A stretch of DNA of 64,000 bases from a virus, in the IMG/VR virus record IMGVR_UViG_3300042390_000257, positions 1-64,000 of that record, one strand, 5' to 3'. How positions within the stretch are numbered: the first letter of the stretch is position 1; each line of letters begins with the position of its first letter. Positions 24,337 to 33,415 of the stretch are shown in pieces. The position numbers were made by a program, and so were the translations under genes. The notes under the pieces were generated by a model, which did not search any database, was not told the origin of the DNA, and worked only from the letters and a program-made list of their open reading frames with translations.

Positions 24337-24473
24337 TAGCCACCAAATCCCGGAGATGTACCAGTGAACATGCCACCTTGACCGCCACCGAAAGGCTCTA
24401 CAGGGCGTGGTTTTTTAGTTCCTCGCTTGAGGAACTCATTACGGGGGTCAGGTCGGTATGTTTTCTTTGCCAT
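24336..24473 (-). CDS. tiny basic hypothetical protein
   Basis: 45 aa. Starts MAKKTYRPDPRNEFLKRG, ends Gly-rich. One-base overlaps with both neighbours show tight coupling. Confidence 0.5.
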   Translation of the reverse strand: MAKKTYRPDPRNEFLKRGTKKPRPVEPFGGGQGGMFTGTSPGFGG

Positions 24474-24634
24474 CAGTCGTAATCGTCCCATTCATAATCT
24501 TTAACTTTGGGTTTAACTTTGCTCTTATCTTTAGATGCTTTTCTTACATAGTAAAGATCGTCATCTTCATCATCAGTTGAGTATCCCAAATTGTCCAGCA
24601 TGTCATCCCATGAGGGTGGGTCTAGCGGTGCCAT
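24473..24634 (-). CDS. tiny acidic/basic hypothetical protein
   Basis: 53 aa. First half acidic (STDDEDDDLYY), second half Lys-rich (SKDKSKVKPKVK), acidic end. Probably disordered. Confidence 0.5.
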   Translation of the reverse strand: MAPLDPPSWDDMLDNLGYSTDDEDDDLYYVRKASKDKSKVKPKVKDYEWDDYD

Positions 24635-24646
24635 ATTGTTAGCCTT

Positions 24647-25384
24647 TTACTTCTTTTTTCTACTCTTTTGTTGCTTTTTTTGGAATTGTTCCCACGGCAT
24701 GGTTCCACCATCTTTGAGATGTCTTGCGTGTGCATCTCGGTCAATGTTTTCCAATGCCTGTTCTCGTGTTGCGTCTGCCTCTGCCTTGCGCTTGGCATGG
24801 TGCTCACGGTTCTCGGCTTGTTCTTCCTCGCGGGTCTTGGCGCGAGGTACTTCACCCTGAGTGACCGTCAGTGGGTCTGTCAAATCTCTAACGCGCGTAG
24901 CCTGTGTCCGAGCGCGGTCTGACATTTCAGGAGTCACCATTGATGGGGCACCTGATGGAGCACGATAGATGGGTGCGCCAGTATCTTCCATCATTCGTCG
25001 GATTTCATCGGAATGACGGATCGCGCGTTCTGCGACTCGGGCGTCTTCCAAACGACCAAGCACTGGGTCAAGTCGTTGGTTACCTAACACGCGACCGCTA
25101 CGCGTGGTAACCGTGAAGTTCGGGATGCTCGTAGAAACAAAAGATGAGCCTCCAGGGTAACCACTCCGTGTTCGTGGAGTTGTGCCAGTACCCGTTCCAC
25201 CAGTGGCTCTTTGACCACCAACCCCTACATCAGGAATGTCACTACTAGGAGGAGAACCAACACGACCAGTGCCTGTAGTGGGGTCTGGTTTATCGGGGTC
25301 GTAAGCACCTACTCCCCAAAAAGATTGTGCGCGACTAATGCGCGACATTGCTTCTTTATATGCCTTTGAGACATCGTCAGCCAT
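24647..25384 (-). CDS. disordered Gly/Thr-rich and charged-helix protein
   Basis: 245 aa. Residues 30-90 are Gly/Thr/Pro-rich; from about 170 on a long charged helix (REEEQAENREHHAKRKAEAD) ends in KKKQQKSRKKK-type basic sequence. Looks structural or nucleic acid associated. Not recognised. Confidence 0.6.
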   Translation of the reverse strand: MADDVSKAYKEAMSRISRAQSFWGVGAYDPDKPDPTTGTGRVGSPPSSDIPDVGVGGQRATGGTGTGTTPRTRSGYPGGSSFVSTSIPNFTVTTRSGRVLGNQRLDPVLGRLEDARVAERAIRHSDEIRRMMEDTGAPIYRAPSGAPSMVTPEMSDRARTQATRVRDLTDPLTVTQGEVPRAKTREEEQAENREHHAKRKAEADATREQALENIDRDAHARHLKDGGTMPWEQFQKKQQKSRKKK

Positions 25385-25386
25385 AA

Positions 25387-25677
25387 TTACCTCTCTACAG
25401 GTTTGAAGGACATAGCACTTATTGTAGTACCATTTTCGCCTTCAATGTCATCAAAACCTATGACAAAGGTGAGGTCAACACCGCGTGGTGCAACGAAACC
25501 ACGGGCAATAGCGCAAGCCTTGACGGCTTGGTTAACGGCTGATGCTCCGATAGCGCGAATCTTAGGTTGCTGTTTAGCGATAACTGCACGAGCAACGATT
25601 GAGCCGACGCTTTGGGGATTACTGCTACCTGACACTTTAATAATGTCCTCTAGCGGCGCATTTAATTCTTGAGACAT
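25387..25677 (-). CDS. spoVS: SpoVS-family protein
   Basis: 96 aa. Residues 12-96 match the SpoVS fold closely by eye: IKVSGSSNPQSVGSIVARAV, then IRAIGASAVNQAVKACAIAR, then GFVAPRGVDL. Stage V sporulation protein S and relatives are small Alba-like proteins that influence septation and sporulation and may bind nucleic acid. Here it stands in front of a nuclease gene. Role in the phage unknown. Confidence 0.85.
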   Translation of the reverse strand: MSQELNAPLEDIIKVSGSSNPQSVGSIVARAVIAKQQPKIRAIGASAVNQAVKACAIARGFVAPRGVDLTFVIGFDDIEGENGTTISAMSFKPVER

Positions 25678-25717
25678 TTGTACTCCAATATAAAAGGGTT
25701 TGTTTAACCCCCTTATC

Positions 25718-26086
25718 TTAGAAGTAATTAGCCTCTTTAAGCAGTTCTATGAGGTCATCAAGGCGTAAGACAGCATAAGTATCACCTAGTGAATTAACTC
25801 CCTTATTTGGTCGTTTAACTACTAGAGCAGGAATTGCGTCACCCTTTTGCTTGGCTTGTTCTACTGTGGCATCAAGCCACTGGCTGAGTTGGAACTGCCG
25901 TTGGTTCTTACATTGAACAATAGCATTTCTACCAGTTACTCGGTTTTTAATACCGTTGATATCGCCAGTATCAGCACCACCCTTGAGTGGTGTGCGCTCT
26001 GCGTCGGGGAAGCCATGCTCATTGAGGTAGTTCTTAATCATCGTTTCAAACGATGTACCTTTTTGTTTAGATGGATTTGCCACCAT
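25718..26086 (-). CDS. PD-(D/E)XK Holliday-junction-resolvase-like nuclease
   Basis: 122 aa. KGTSFETMIKNYL (conserved Glu), TPLKGGADTGDI (Asp of the active site) and IVQCKNQ (QxK) are in the order and spacing of Hjc-type resolvases. The ATG at 26086 overlaps the upstream stop. Likely cuts branched DNA in recombination or packaging. Confidence 0.7.
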   Translation of the reverse strand: MVANPSKQKGTSFETMIKNYLNEHGFPDAERTPLKGGADTGDINGIKNRVTGRNAIVQCKNQRQFQLSQWLDATVEQAKQKGDAIPALVVKRPNKGVNSLGDTYAVLRLDDLIELLKEANYF

Positions 26087-26295
26087 CAACCCTTTTTGAA
26101 AGCCTTGAGGATGTCATCAGTACTCTTGTTATCCCATTTGTACATTGATGCAATAATCTGAGCCAGTTTGTCACGGTCAGCCATAAGGGTCTCAATGAGA
26201 TGAACCGCCTCAGCAAATTTGGTGACATCGTAAGAGACGCCTGACGCCGTGTTGATGGTTTGCTTATTTTTGAGCCATTCGTAAATGTCACTCAC
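26086..26295 (-). CDS. small hypothetical protein
   Basis: 69 aa, helical, overlaps both neighbours (ATGA type). Not recognised. Confidence 0.65.
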   Translation of the reverse strand: MSDIYEWLKNKQTINTASGVSYDVTKFAEAVHLIETLMADRDKLAQIIASMYKWDNKSTDDILKAFKKG

Positions 26296-26789
26296 GCTGT
26301 GTACCTTGCCATTCTGTTGTCCTTACTACCAAGACCGATACGCCGTGATAGTTCGCGGGATAATAGTTGCGCCCCGCGTTCGCAGGTATCAAACATAGTC
26401 TGTACCAGTTTACGATATGCGCGAGCAACTTGGTATGCCTCCTGCTGGGCAACCACTGCTGGGTCTACATCGCGTCGTGCTTTAGCCAAGGTTACTCGGT
26501 CAGCCTTGTCGGCTGAGTTCCACTGGCTAATAAGAACCATGGACTCAGACAGTCGGCACTTGTGTGACTGCTTGTCTTCGTCAATCTCAGCCTTGACTAA
26601 CTCAGCCTGTGAGTATGAGACCCAACCCATGAACTCTCTATAGAGATTCATCAGATCGGCGTCTGACAACCCGTCTAGGTCCCTCGGTATCTCGGGTGGG
26701 GATTCCGCTGGTCTCGCTGGGAGACTGAACTTGTCCGTGAACCTCTCCAACGGATCGTTGGACGGTACTGATCTGATTATTCGTGTCAT
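26292..26789 (-). CDS. conserved actinophage-type hypothetical protein
   Basis: 165 aa. IPRDLDGLSDADLMNLYREFMGW (about residues 34-56) is an element I associate with unnamed actinophage proteins next to Cas4-like nucleases. The rest is helical and charged. It overlaps the nuclease gene upstream by about 150 bases in a different frame; GGGGAG lies 6 bases before the ATG, so the overlap seems genuine. Confidence 0.65.
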   Translation of the reverse strand: MTRIIRSVPSNDPLERFTDKFSLPARPAESPPEIPRDLDGLSDADLMNLYREFMGWVSYSQAELVKAEIDEDKQSHKCRLSESMVLISQWNSADKADRVTLAKARRDVDPAVVAQQEAYQVARAYRKLVQTMFDTCERGAQLLSRELSRRIGLGSKDNRMARYTA

Positions 26790-27657
26790 CATCTTCTCCC
26801 CAGCATTTGTTTTTGTATGGGCATTTCTTGCATGTTGCGTTGTCTATTCCTGACGCCCACATTGGGCGCATAGGTGGTCTCTTGCCTTCAAGATGAGAGA
26901 CCACATCTTTGCATCCTTCAAGGATACTCTCAATAATCTCAGGTTGGAACCTGACATTGAATTCTTTTACATCCTGCGTTGGCTTCCACTCGTATATAAA
27001 TGCCAGTTCGTGAATACCCATACAGAACATGTACATGTTTGCTTGGCGGAGATGGGATGGGAATGGCTTACGAATGCGATTCCATAATTCATCTATGGTT
27101 ATTTCACCCTTAGAGTAAGGCACAAATAACTCAGGAGCCTCAAACCTAATGGTCCCAGTACCCACACTCTTGATCTCAATCAAAAGTTGACCGTTTGCGT
27201 CTTCAACGATTCCATCTGCATGACCCGTGATGTTGTATTCCTCATTACGGATCGGGACTTCGGCGTATCGGATACTGTTGGAACCGCATTCACAATTAGT
27301 AAAGTCGTCCGTTGAGGTGAAACCACAGGCATTGCATTTGAATAGCCCCCGTAGAACTCCAGCGTTTCGTAACCACTGTTGCCACTTATGGTGGATGGCG
27401 TTACCTTCAGCAAAGATGTTAAGACGACCAAAAGTGAGTGTCTCGGCTGGTTTAGGGAAACCCTTAATCGCATACCATGACGAGCGCGGACACCAATCCT
27501 TCTTGCAGATTTCGCTGGGGTGTAAGCCTAAGGTATCGCGCTTAGCCTGACCATTGGCATTCTCTAATGACGCCTGGACTCGGACAATTGGTACGATCCG
27601 TCCAGTTGATTTGGCATTTTCTTTGAACTGGTCTAATAACCATTTACTGCTACTCAC
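26638..27657 (-). CDS. Cas4-like PD-(D/E)XK exonuclease
   Basis: 339 aa. GNAIHHKWQQWL (motif I His), GHADGIVEDANGQLLIEIKS (Asp and ExK of the nuclease core, about 155-174), and four cysteines that can hold an Fe-S cluster: C in KKDWCPRSSW near residue 50, then CKKCPYKNKC near 285-294. This is the Cas4/RecB arrangement; phage versions act in recombination with RecA-like proteins. The last 45 residues after the cysteines are Ser/Arg-rich and lie in the overlap with the next gene. Confidence 0.8.
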   Translation of the reverse strand: MSSSKWLLDQFKENAKSTGRIVPIVRVQASLENANGQAKRDTLGLHPSEICKKDWCPRSSWYAIKGFPKPAETLTFGRLNIFAEGNAIHHKWQQWLRNAGVLRGLFKCNACGFTSTDDFTNCECGSNSIRYAEVPIRNEEYNITGHADGIVEDANGQLLIEIKSVGTGTIRFEAPELFVPYSKGEITIDELWNRIRKPFPSHLRQANMYMFCMGIHELAFIYEWKPTQDVKEFNVRFQPEIIESILEGCKDVVSHLEGKRPPMRPMWASGIDNATCKKCPYKNKCWGEDDDTNNQISTVQRSVGEVHGQVQSPSETSGIPTRDTEGPRRVVRRRSDESL

Positions 27658-27982
27658 TGATCATCTCCAAAAAGTCGTCTTCGCGCAGGATGACATACCT
27701 CTTGCCACCTAAGTCAAATTGTAGAACTGGTGTTCGGTCTTCTTTGATAGCCACAGTTTCTAGATCACGGAGGTCCGTGAACTTGATTGAGTAAGACTTA
27801 AGGTTATCTGTAAACTTATTCTCAATAAGAAAATGTTCTGATCTGACATCATTCTTACGCAACCAACCCGATCCTGACCCAGCGTTACGGCTCCCCTTAT
27901 AGGCAGACGCTGTTCGGTCTTCTTGCTTGCGCGATTTCTTCTGAATGTATCGCTTTTCGCTACCGTCTGAGCCAATGATCAT
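27650..27982 (-). CDS. resolvase-like PD-(D/E)XK protein
   Basis: 110 aa. GSGSGWLRKNDVRSEHFLIENK gives a Gly-rich lead, an Asp and an ExK, followed by SYSIKFTDL and a terminal YVILREDDFLEM. This is the pattern of small phage resolvase or recombination endonucleases. Overlaps both neighbours by a few bases within the recombination operon. Confidence 0.6.
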   Translation of the reverse strand: MIIGSDGSEKRYIQKKSRKQEDRTASAYKGSRNAGSGSGWLRKNDVRSEHFLIENKFTDNLKSYSIKFTDLRDLETVAIKEDRTPVLQFDLGGKRYVILREDDFLEMISE

Positions 27983-28992
27983 TTGACAGCGAAATGGTTT
28001 CGTGCGACTTCAGTGAGGGCATCCCTAAGACCGAGGTCTTCACGGACTGATGCAAGGACAGCGTCCTTACCCTGCCATTTCTGACCGTTGAATGAGTAGA
28101 ACGCACCAGCGCGTGTGATGGCGTTAATAGCAATAGCAATATTAACGATATCTTTAATGGTGTCAAACTCACCGAGTTTAAAACCACTGGCGCTACCGTC
28201 CGCAAAGTAAAAATCAACCTGTGCTGTCTGTTGTGGGCGGTAAGTCTTATTCTTTAAAGTACGCGCTTTGATGACCTGACCGAAGGCTTCGTCTTTTTCC
28301 TTGATCCACTCATCGCGTTTAACTTCTACGCGAGTGAAATAATGGTAGTTCTTAGCCTTACCCCCAGGGGTAGTTCGTGGGTCACCATACATAACACCAA
28401 TCTTTTCGCGCCACTGGTTAATCATTAAACCTGTGCAACCACGGTCGGCATTAACCATTGAACGCTTCTGAGCCTTGGCGCTCTTCTTCATAAACTTGCT
28501 GGTGAGTCGCGCACCGAGACCTACGGTGAACTCTTCCATCATCTTTTCGTTCTCATCATTGGGGATAAGGGCTGGGAATGAGTCAACCACGATGCAGTCC
28601 ACGGCTCGGTTATCTAGAGCCTTGGTGATGAGGTCATATGCCTGTTCCATAATGTTGGTCTCAACGATCCAAATGCGCTCTAAGTCAATGCCAATTGCTT
28701 GGGCATACTCGGGAACGAACTCTTCAGCCGCGATCCATAGGACGACCCACTCAGGGTCTAAGGCTTGATTAGCCGCGATTGTCTTTAGAACAAGAGCAGT
28801 CTTACCTGATGATTCATCTCCAATGATCTCAGACCATTGGTTGACAGGCCAACCGCCACCGAGCATGAGGTCAAATGCTAAGACTCCCGTAGTAATACGG
28901 GGAAGTTCTTGGCGCATCTCTGAACCCTTGATGATGGTATTAGCGCCATGCTTCTTATTGATGATGTCCTTGATTGATTCAAAAGTGTCCAT
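27979..28992 (-). CDS. recA: RecA-family recombinase
   Basis: 337 aa. Walker A GDESSGKT (58-65), Walker B strand CIVVDSFPAL (about 134-143), conserved INQWREKIG and TPGGKAKNYH in the L2 region. RecA proteins coat single-stranded DNA and drive strand exchange. Neighbours (Cas4-like exonuclease, resolvase, polymerase) make a full recombination set. Shorter C-terminal region than host RecA, as in other phages. Confidence 0.9.
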   Translation of the reverse strand: MDTFESIKDIINKKHGANTIIKGSEMRQELPRITTGVLAFDLMLGGGWPVNQWSEIIGDESSGKTALVLKTIAANQALDPEWVVLWIAAEEFVPEYAQAIGIDLERIWIVETNIMEQAYDLITKALDNRAVDCIVVDSFPALIPNDENEKMMEEFTVGLGARLTSKFMKKSAKAQKRSMVNADRGCTGLMINQWREKIGVMYGDPRTTPGGKAKNYHYFTRVEVKRDEWIKEKDEAFGQVIKARTLKNKTYRPQQTAQVDFYFADGSASGFKLGEFDTIKDIVNIAIAINAITRAGAFYSFNGQKWQGKDAVLASVREDLGLRDALTEVARNHFAVK

Positions 28993-29007
28993 CTTGTTTT
29001 CCGTTTG

Positions 29008-29379
29008 TTAGATAGACCAAGAAGATTGGTCTGCTTGTGAGTATTTACCATTCCATCCGCAACAATAACAGCGGGGTGCAGGTGAATGACCATTGATCAT
29101 TCCTTTTGATCGGCTGAAGACTAGGCTACTGCCACATTCAGGGCAGTCATGTGTTTCACGCCGAGCGGCTTCGCCACCCTTCCATGAACGAATTGCGTCG
29201 CCCATGTTGATTTCACCGTTTGCGTCAACAGATGCTTGAACTTGTGAATGTGCCTGTGGTGCAGGTTGTTGAACCTGAGGAAACCTAATGTTACTTGGGC
29301 TAGACGGCATAGTTGATGGGGGTGTCCGCGGAGGGGGTGAGGGTTGATTACCTATTTTTCTTGACCACCAGTCACTCAT
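29008..29379 (-). CDS. zinc-ribbon protein
   Basis: 123 aa from the ATG at 29379, which overlaps the upstream stop. Pro/Ser/Gln-rich first 65 residues, then CPECGSSLVFSR and CYCCGW form a zinc ribbon. Just upstream of RecA in the operon; perhaps an adaptor for nucleic acid or RNA polymerase. Unassigned. Confidence 0.65.
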   Translation of the reverse strand: MSDWWSRKIGNQPSPPPRTPPSTMPSSPSNIRFPQVQQPAPQAHSQVQASVDANGEINMGDAIRSWKGGEAARRETHDCPECGSSLVFSRSKGMINGHSPAPRCYCCGWNGKYSQADQSSWSI

Positions 29380-29863
29380 CGTCTTCGTCCTCCTGTTCTC
29401 CGTTGAAATATGCGTCCCATCCATCATCTTCGTCGTCGTCGTCAAAGTCAGGAGGGTCAATTGAGAACATACTAATCACTGAGATCATCTGGTTGAGTGC
29501 ATCGGGTGGAATAACTAGTGGAATTTCTCCACATATTTTAATATCTTGGTTATCTAAGAGCATGGTTATAAGTGAGACACCAAACGAAGTGAAGAGGGCG
29601 ACAGAAACATCAACCTCTTTTTCGTCAAGGTCATTTTGTAACTGGATGATATGGGACACCCATTCAGAGCACTTAGTTATGTCGTCAAGTAGTCCGAGAG
29701 CCTTTAGGGTAAACCACTTACCCATAACATCTGTGGTTTCTTGTTCCATGACTTCTTCTGAGGGAAGCGAGAAACCAGCCATCTCGGCAATCTCTTGACC
29801 GTCTTGTGGGGACATAGTCAGGAGAAATGTTCTGTGGTTCAGTGGTTCATACTCTTCGTTCAT
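29372..29863 (-). CDS. hypothetical protein with acidic tail
   Basis: 163 aa. Helical body with hydrophobic stretches (about 85-105, VSVALFTSFGVSLITMLL), C-terminal Asp/Glu-rich tail. Overlaps the polymerase stop by 4 bases. Not recognised. Confidence 0.65.
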   Translation of the reverse strand: MNEEYEPLNHRTFLLTMSPQDGQEIAEMAGFSLPSEEVMEQETTDVMGKWFTLKALGLLDDITKCSEWVSHIIQLQNDLDEKEVDVSVALFTSFGVSLITMLLDNQDIKICGEIPLVIPPDALNQMISVISMFSIDPPDFDDDDEDDGWDAYFNGEQEDEDDE

Positions 29864-31959
29864 TTTCCCTTAGCCTCCGACCATGAGTTTGCTGAATGAC
29901 AGGATACCTTCAATGGGATACCAGCGATAACTCGGTCTTGACCCATGGCTTGAACCATTACTTTTTGTGCTTCTTCTATGTGCTTATTTGGGACTGCTAC
30001 CACTAACTCGTCATGCACCTGTACCAATATCTTGGCATTGAATGGTTTCAGTGCTTCGTGAACATCAATCATAGCGATCTTGCAGATATCAGCCGCGGAA
30101 CCTTGAACAATAGCATTGATTGCTTGGCGTTCTGCTCGTGCTCGTAAACCCTCATCACGACTTGTAAGTTCAGGTAGCCGACGACGACGACCCGACAAAG
30201 TACTCACATACCCGCGTTGTATTGCTTTTACAATCTCAGTGTTCTTCCACGCAGATATTCCACTAAATTGTTTGTAATAGTTATTAATTACTTCTCTTGC
30301 TCTTTTTTCAGTAATGCCTGTAGTGCGAGCAAGTTTCTGTGCACCACCGCCGTACGCTGTCAGGAAGTTAACTCCCTTACCCAACTGTCGTTCCTCGGAA
30401 GTTACATCAGCGACTGGTTTGTTTAGGACAAGGGCGGCAGCGCCAGCATGGATGTCCTGCTCTTCAAGGAAGAACTTACTCATATTCTTATCCTTAGAAA
30501 ACATGCACATAACCCTTAGTTCAATCTGATCATAGTCAGCCACGAGCAATGTATGACCGGCTGGTGCTACGAACAAACTCCGGATGCTGGAATCTCTTGG
30601 AATGTTTTGAAGATTGGGATTACTAGAAGACAGGCGACCAGTTGCGGTTCTGTGGAGATGGTATGAAGGGTGGAGGCTATTGTTGACTAACTTTAGGAGA
30701 AGGCTGTCCACATAGGTTGACTTCATCTTCTTTACTTCTTGCCACTCAAGTAGTAATGGGATGAGTGGGTGGGCGTTTTCAATGAAGCGCAATGCTTCTT
30801 CGTCAACAGAGGACGCACCTTTAGCAGTCTGCTTGTGGGACTTTAGACCAAGACCACCGTCTGCCTTGCTTTTAAATAAGAACTCTTGCTTGCTCTTGTT
30901 GCTATCGGGGTTGAATCCTAGGGGGGTGAACTGGGACATCTCATTTAAGAGATCGCGCATGCGACCATCTAGTTCCCGACCAAGGACAACCATGGCACTT
31001 TTTTTGACAGGAATACCAATGTCTTCCATGTCCATAATGACACGGAGTACAACCATGTCTTGATCAAGGGCGTTCCGTAGACCTTCTTTGTTCTTGATCT
31101 TGTTCCACAGTCGCTTGTAAAGCATCCATGTCCAGCGGACATCTAGGTGGACATATTTGGTAGCCGATGAGAACGCCACAGTATTGATGATCTTGCCGAG
31201 TTTGCCCTCTTTGTAATAGGCATCGTGCCCGTCATAGTTATGTGCGATTAAATCTGTCAGGCTGTAGCCACGGAGATTCTCATTCACGATGTGTTGCATG
31301 AGCATCGTGTCCATAAATCCTGACAAAGGTAACTCAACATTTAGATACTTGCGGATAGAGCGGGCGTCAAACTTGACATTGTGACCCACCTTGATGATGT
31401 TTGGGTCAGAGAATAAGGGTTCTAATGCTGTAAACACATCAGAACGAGATAGTTGTTCGGGTGGTGCGCTGAATACGGCGGGGATACGGTAACGAATCTT
31501 TGCCTCGGACTCAGTCCCATCCTTTTTTAGTTTGCGGTAGCCAGTAGGGGGAACGGTTGAACCGTCACCAACTTCTTCGGGGACAATGATCTCACCACAT
31601 AGATGACCCATTGGTATAGCCCAGGAATGACCATCGGTGGCTATACCAATCCAAAAGACTTCGTTACGCAAGGGATCAAGGGCGATGATACCTCGCCACT
31701 TTTCCATCAGTCGTTCTTGCGTGGCTTCTCTAACCGCTGGGGAAGTAGTCACCATGTCGGCTAGGTGTTGCTTGAGTTCAGTGTTAAATGCATTCATGGC
31801 GTCAGCATGACGCTCAACTACCCCGCGTGTCTCCACATCAAATGCAAAAGCACCTACGCTTTGCACGATCTTAACGATCTCATGAATTTCTTCAATCGTA
31901 GAAACAACAAGGGGAGGGGCTATTAGACCCCTCCCCTCGCTACGAATATCTACGCTCAT
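29860..31959 (-). CDS. polA: DNA polymerase I (family A) with 3'-5' exonuclease domain
   Basis: 699 aa. Exonuclease motifs: FDVETRG (Exo I), GHNVKFDARS (Exo II), KYVHLDVRW (Exo III). Polymerase motifs: GRLSSSNPNLQNIP, motif A DYDQIELR (D475 on), motif B RQLGKGVNFLTAYG (O-helix, keeping Lys and Phe), motif C VHDEL near residue 645. No 5'-3' exonuclease domain, as in T7-like and actinophage enzymes. This is the likely replicative polymerase, since primase, helicase and SSB lie beside it. Confidence 0.95.
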   Translation of the reverse strand: MSVDIRSEGRGLIAPPLVVSTIEEIHEIVKIVQSVGAFAFDVETRGVVERHADAMNAFNTELKQHLADMVTTSPAVREATQERLMEKWRGIIALDPLRNEVFWIGIATDGHSWAIPMGHLCGEIIVPEEVGDGSTVPPTGYRKLKKDGTESEAKIRYRIPAVFSAPPEQLSRSDVFTALEPLFSDPNIIKVGHNVKFDARSIRKYLNVELPLSGFMDTMLMQHIVNENLRGYSLTDLIAHNYDGHDAYYKEGKLGKIINTVAFSSATKYVHLDVRWTWMLYKRLWNKIKNKEGLRNALDQDMVVLRVIMDMEDIGIPVKKSAMVVLGRELDGRMRDLLNEMSQFTPLGFNPDSNKSKQEFLFKSKADGGLGLKSHKQTAKGASSVDEEALRFIENAHPLIPLLLEWQEVKKMKSTYVDSLLLKLVNNSLHPSYHLHRTATGRLSSSNPNLQNIPRDSSIRSLFVAPAGHTLLVADYDQIELRVMCMFSKDKNMSKFFLEEQDIHAGAAALVLNKPVADVTSEERQLGKGVNFLTAYGGGAQKLARTTGITEKRAREVINNYYKQFSGISAWKNTEIVKAIQRGYVSTLSGRRRRLPELTSRDEGLRARAERQAINAIVQGSAADICKIAMIDVHEALKPFNAKILVQVHDELVVAVPNKHIEEAQKVMVQAMGQDRVIAGIPLKVSCHSANSWSEAKGK

Positions 31960-32684
31960 TCTTCAGACGAAATGGCGAGTAATTCTTTGCGGTTGGGAAT
32001 CGGGATAATCTCTTCCGTATAAGCACTCCGAAGAAACTTGCCTAATTCATCATCGCTCAAGTCCTGAACGCCCCATTCCTCTTCAAGGTCACGAGCCTTT
32101 ACCAACTGATGGTTGGTAGCGGTGGTCGCACCCTTGCCTGAGCGTGAAACCGCCCAGTAGTGCTTGGGCAGAGGTCCTTGGCGAGGATCATCATTGAAGT
32201 TCTTCAACTGGTCAATGACGCGTGAGCCAACTTCGTATGAGCGGAGTACAGGTTCTTCACCTTGAGTCAACAGGACCACATTGAATGCGAACTTGTTGCT
32301 GGGCTTGTTACCTGATTCGCACAATGGGCATCCACGATCATCAATATTGGCGATGCAAGTGAATGACTTCTGACCAGTGCGCTCCATCCAGTGTTGGCGA
32401 TAGGCGGCGTATGGTGCGGCTTCAAGGAACTTGATAATGATTGGCTCTTCAGCAATCTTGAGGCGCTGTGCGTATGACGAGTCGGTAACGCTTGACTTCA
32501 ACTGGGAGACGCCTTCCCAACCACCGCGAATTACTTTGCGGGGTGCGGGTTCCGCTTTTGCGGGCTTACGCACGGGGGCATCGTCGTCGTCATCGTCATC
32601 CTCAATGGCTCGTGACTTTCGTGGGGCTTCATATGCGACTTCGTCTTTTTCAAAAGCGTCGTCGTCATCATCGTATCTGGGCAT
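31956..32684 (-). CDS. single-stranded DNA-binding protein, zinc type
   Basis: 242 aa. Acidic start (two Asp runs), then a core with FLEAAPYAAYRQHWMER, SFTC and CPLCESGNKPSNKFAFNVV (zinc ligands about 110-127), as in gp32-like SSBs of actinophages, and VLRSYEVGSRVIDQL. Usual length. Overlaps the polymerase start by 4 bases, consistent with a shared replication fork role. Confidence 0.8.
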   Translation of the reverse strand: MPRYDDDDDAFEKDEVAYEAPRKSRAIEDDDDDDDAPVRKPAKAEPAPRKVIRGGWEGVSQLKSSVTDSSYAQRLKIAEEPIIIKFLEAAPYAAYRQHWMERTGQKSFTCIANIDDRGCPLCESGNKPSNKFAFNVVLLTQGEEPVLRSYEVGSRVIDQLKNFNDDPRQGPLPKHYWAVSRSGKGATTATNHQLVKARDLEEEWGVQDLSDDELGKFLRSAYTEEIIPIPNRKELLAISSEE

Positions 32685-32734
32685 GATTTTTCTTTCTCGT
32701 GTGTGTTTGTGTTTGTTGGTTACTTGTCAGGCGC

Positions 32735-32821
32735 CTATTGGCGACCGATAAGTTCTTGGTGACCGAGCATATCTTGCGATTTGCTGTTCGGCGCGTTTTT
32801 CTTAATAATTTCCCAAGTCAC
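32735..32821 (-). CDS. possible 28-residue peptide
   Basis: GTG start inside the previous stop (AAGTGA). Reads TWEIIKKNAPNSKSQD then MLGHQELIGRQ, protein-like in composition, but too short to judge and without a ribosome site. The 50 bases after it (32685-32734) hold the SSB leader. Confidence 0.3.
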   Translation of the reverse strand: MTWEIIKKNAPNSKSQDMLGHQELIGRQ

Positions 32822-33246
32822 TTGGGCCAATTAGTTATTGCGTAATGTCTAAAGTCATTCCAGTGCTTGGAGTTTCTGTCGTCCAAGTTGAAGCGCTGTA
32901 TACAGTCTTTCAGGAATTCTACTTGCTTGCGAGTATACAGGCGACGACCCTTGGGTACTTTGTTTGGTAACTGAGATTTCCGAGGTGCGGATGTCCTGTA
33001 GTTGGTCTTTGGTATCCACCCTTGATGCTCCCACATTCTTAGTGTACTTGCTGATCGGTTGATTGCTTTTCCTGCTTCGCCAATTGTGAACATTTCTACA
33101 TCTACACCATTAATACGATAACTCTTAGATTGTGCGCCATTAATAGTATTGACTGCAATTGGTTTGTTTTTACCTCTATTTTTAGGCGGGCGGGAACCAG
33201 GCCAGTCAGGCAATCCTCCCATTAGTTCAATTGGGTCAATCCCCAT
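32818..33246 (-). CDS. MerR-like DNA-binding protein
   Basis: 142 aa. Core MFTIGEAGKAINRSASTLRMWEHQGW (about 52-77), then GRRLYTRKQVEFL, is a MerR-type winged helix that recognises DNA; no effector domain follows. The N-terminal 50 residues are basic and loose. Starts 2 bases after the upstream stop. May regulate the replication operon or act in replication. Confidence 0.75.
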   Translation of the reverse strand: MGIDPIELMGGLPDWPGSRPPKNRGKNKPIAVNTINGAQSKSYRINGVDVEMFTIGEAGKAINRSASTLRMWEHQGWIPKTNYRTSAPRKSQLPNKVPKGRRLYTRKQVEFLKDCIQRFNLDDRNSKHWNDFRHYAITNWPK

Positions 33247-33248
33247 TG

Positions 33249-33413
33249 TTATTCCTCGTAACTAACAATACCGTCAGCCAAATTATCGCACCATGAGACT
33301 ATTCGCTCTTGTTCATCTAATGAAACACCAGTTTCAGAATCACATAATGCATTTGCTAAATCTTCAGTTGGACATACAGAAATTACTCGTAAGAGACTAA
33401 CGATTGCATCCAT
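33249..33413 (-). CDS. small acidic hypothetical protein
   Basis: 54 aa from the ATG at 33413, two bases after the zinc-ribbon stop. The frame is open up to 33560, with an alternative start at 33554 that has GGGAG before it, but that would overlap the zinc-ribbon gene by about 140 bases. Not recognised. Confidence 0.5.
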   Translation of the reverse strand: MDAIVSLLRVISVCPTEDLANALCDSETGVSLDEQERIVSWCDNLADGIVSYEE

Positions 33414-33415
33414 TG

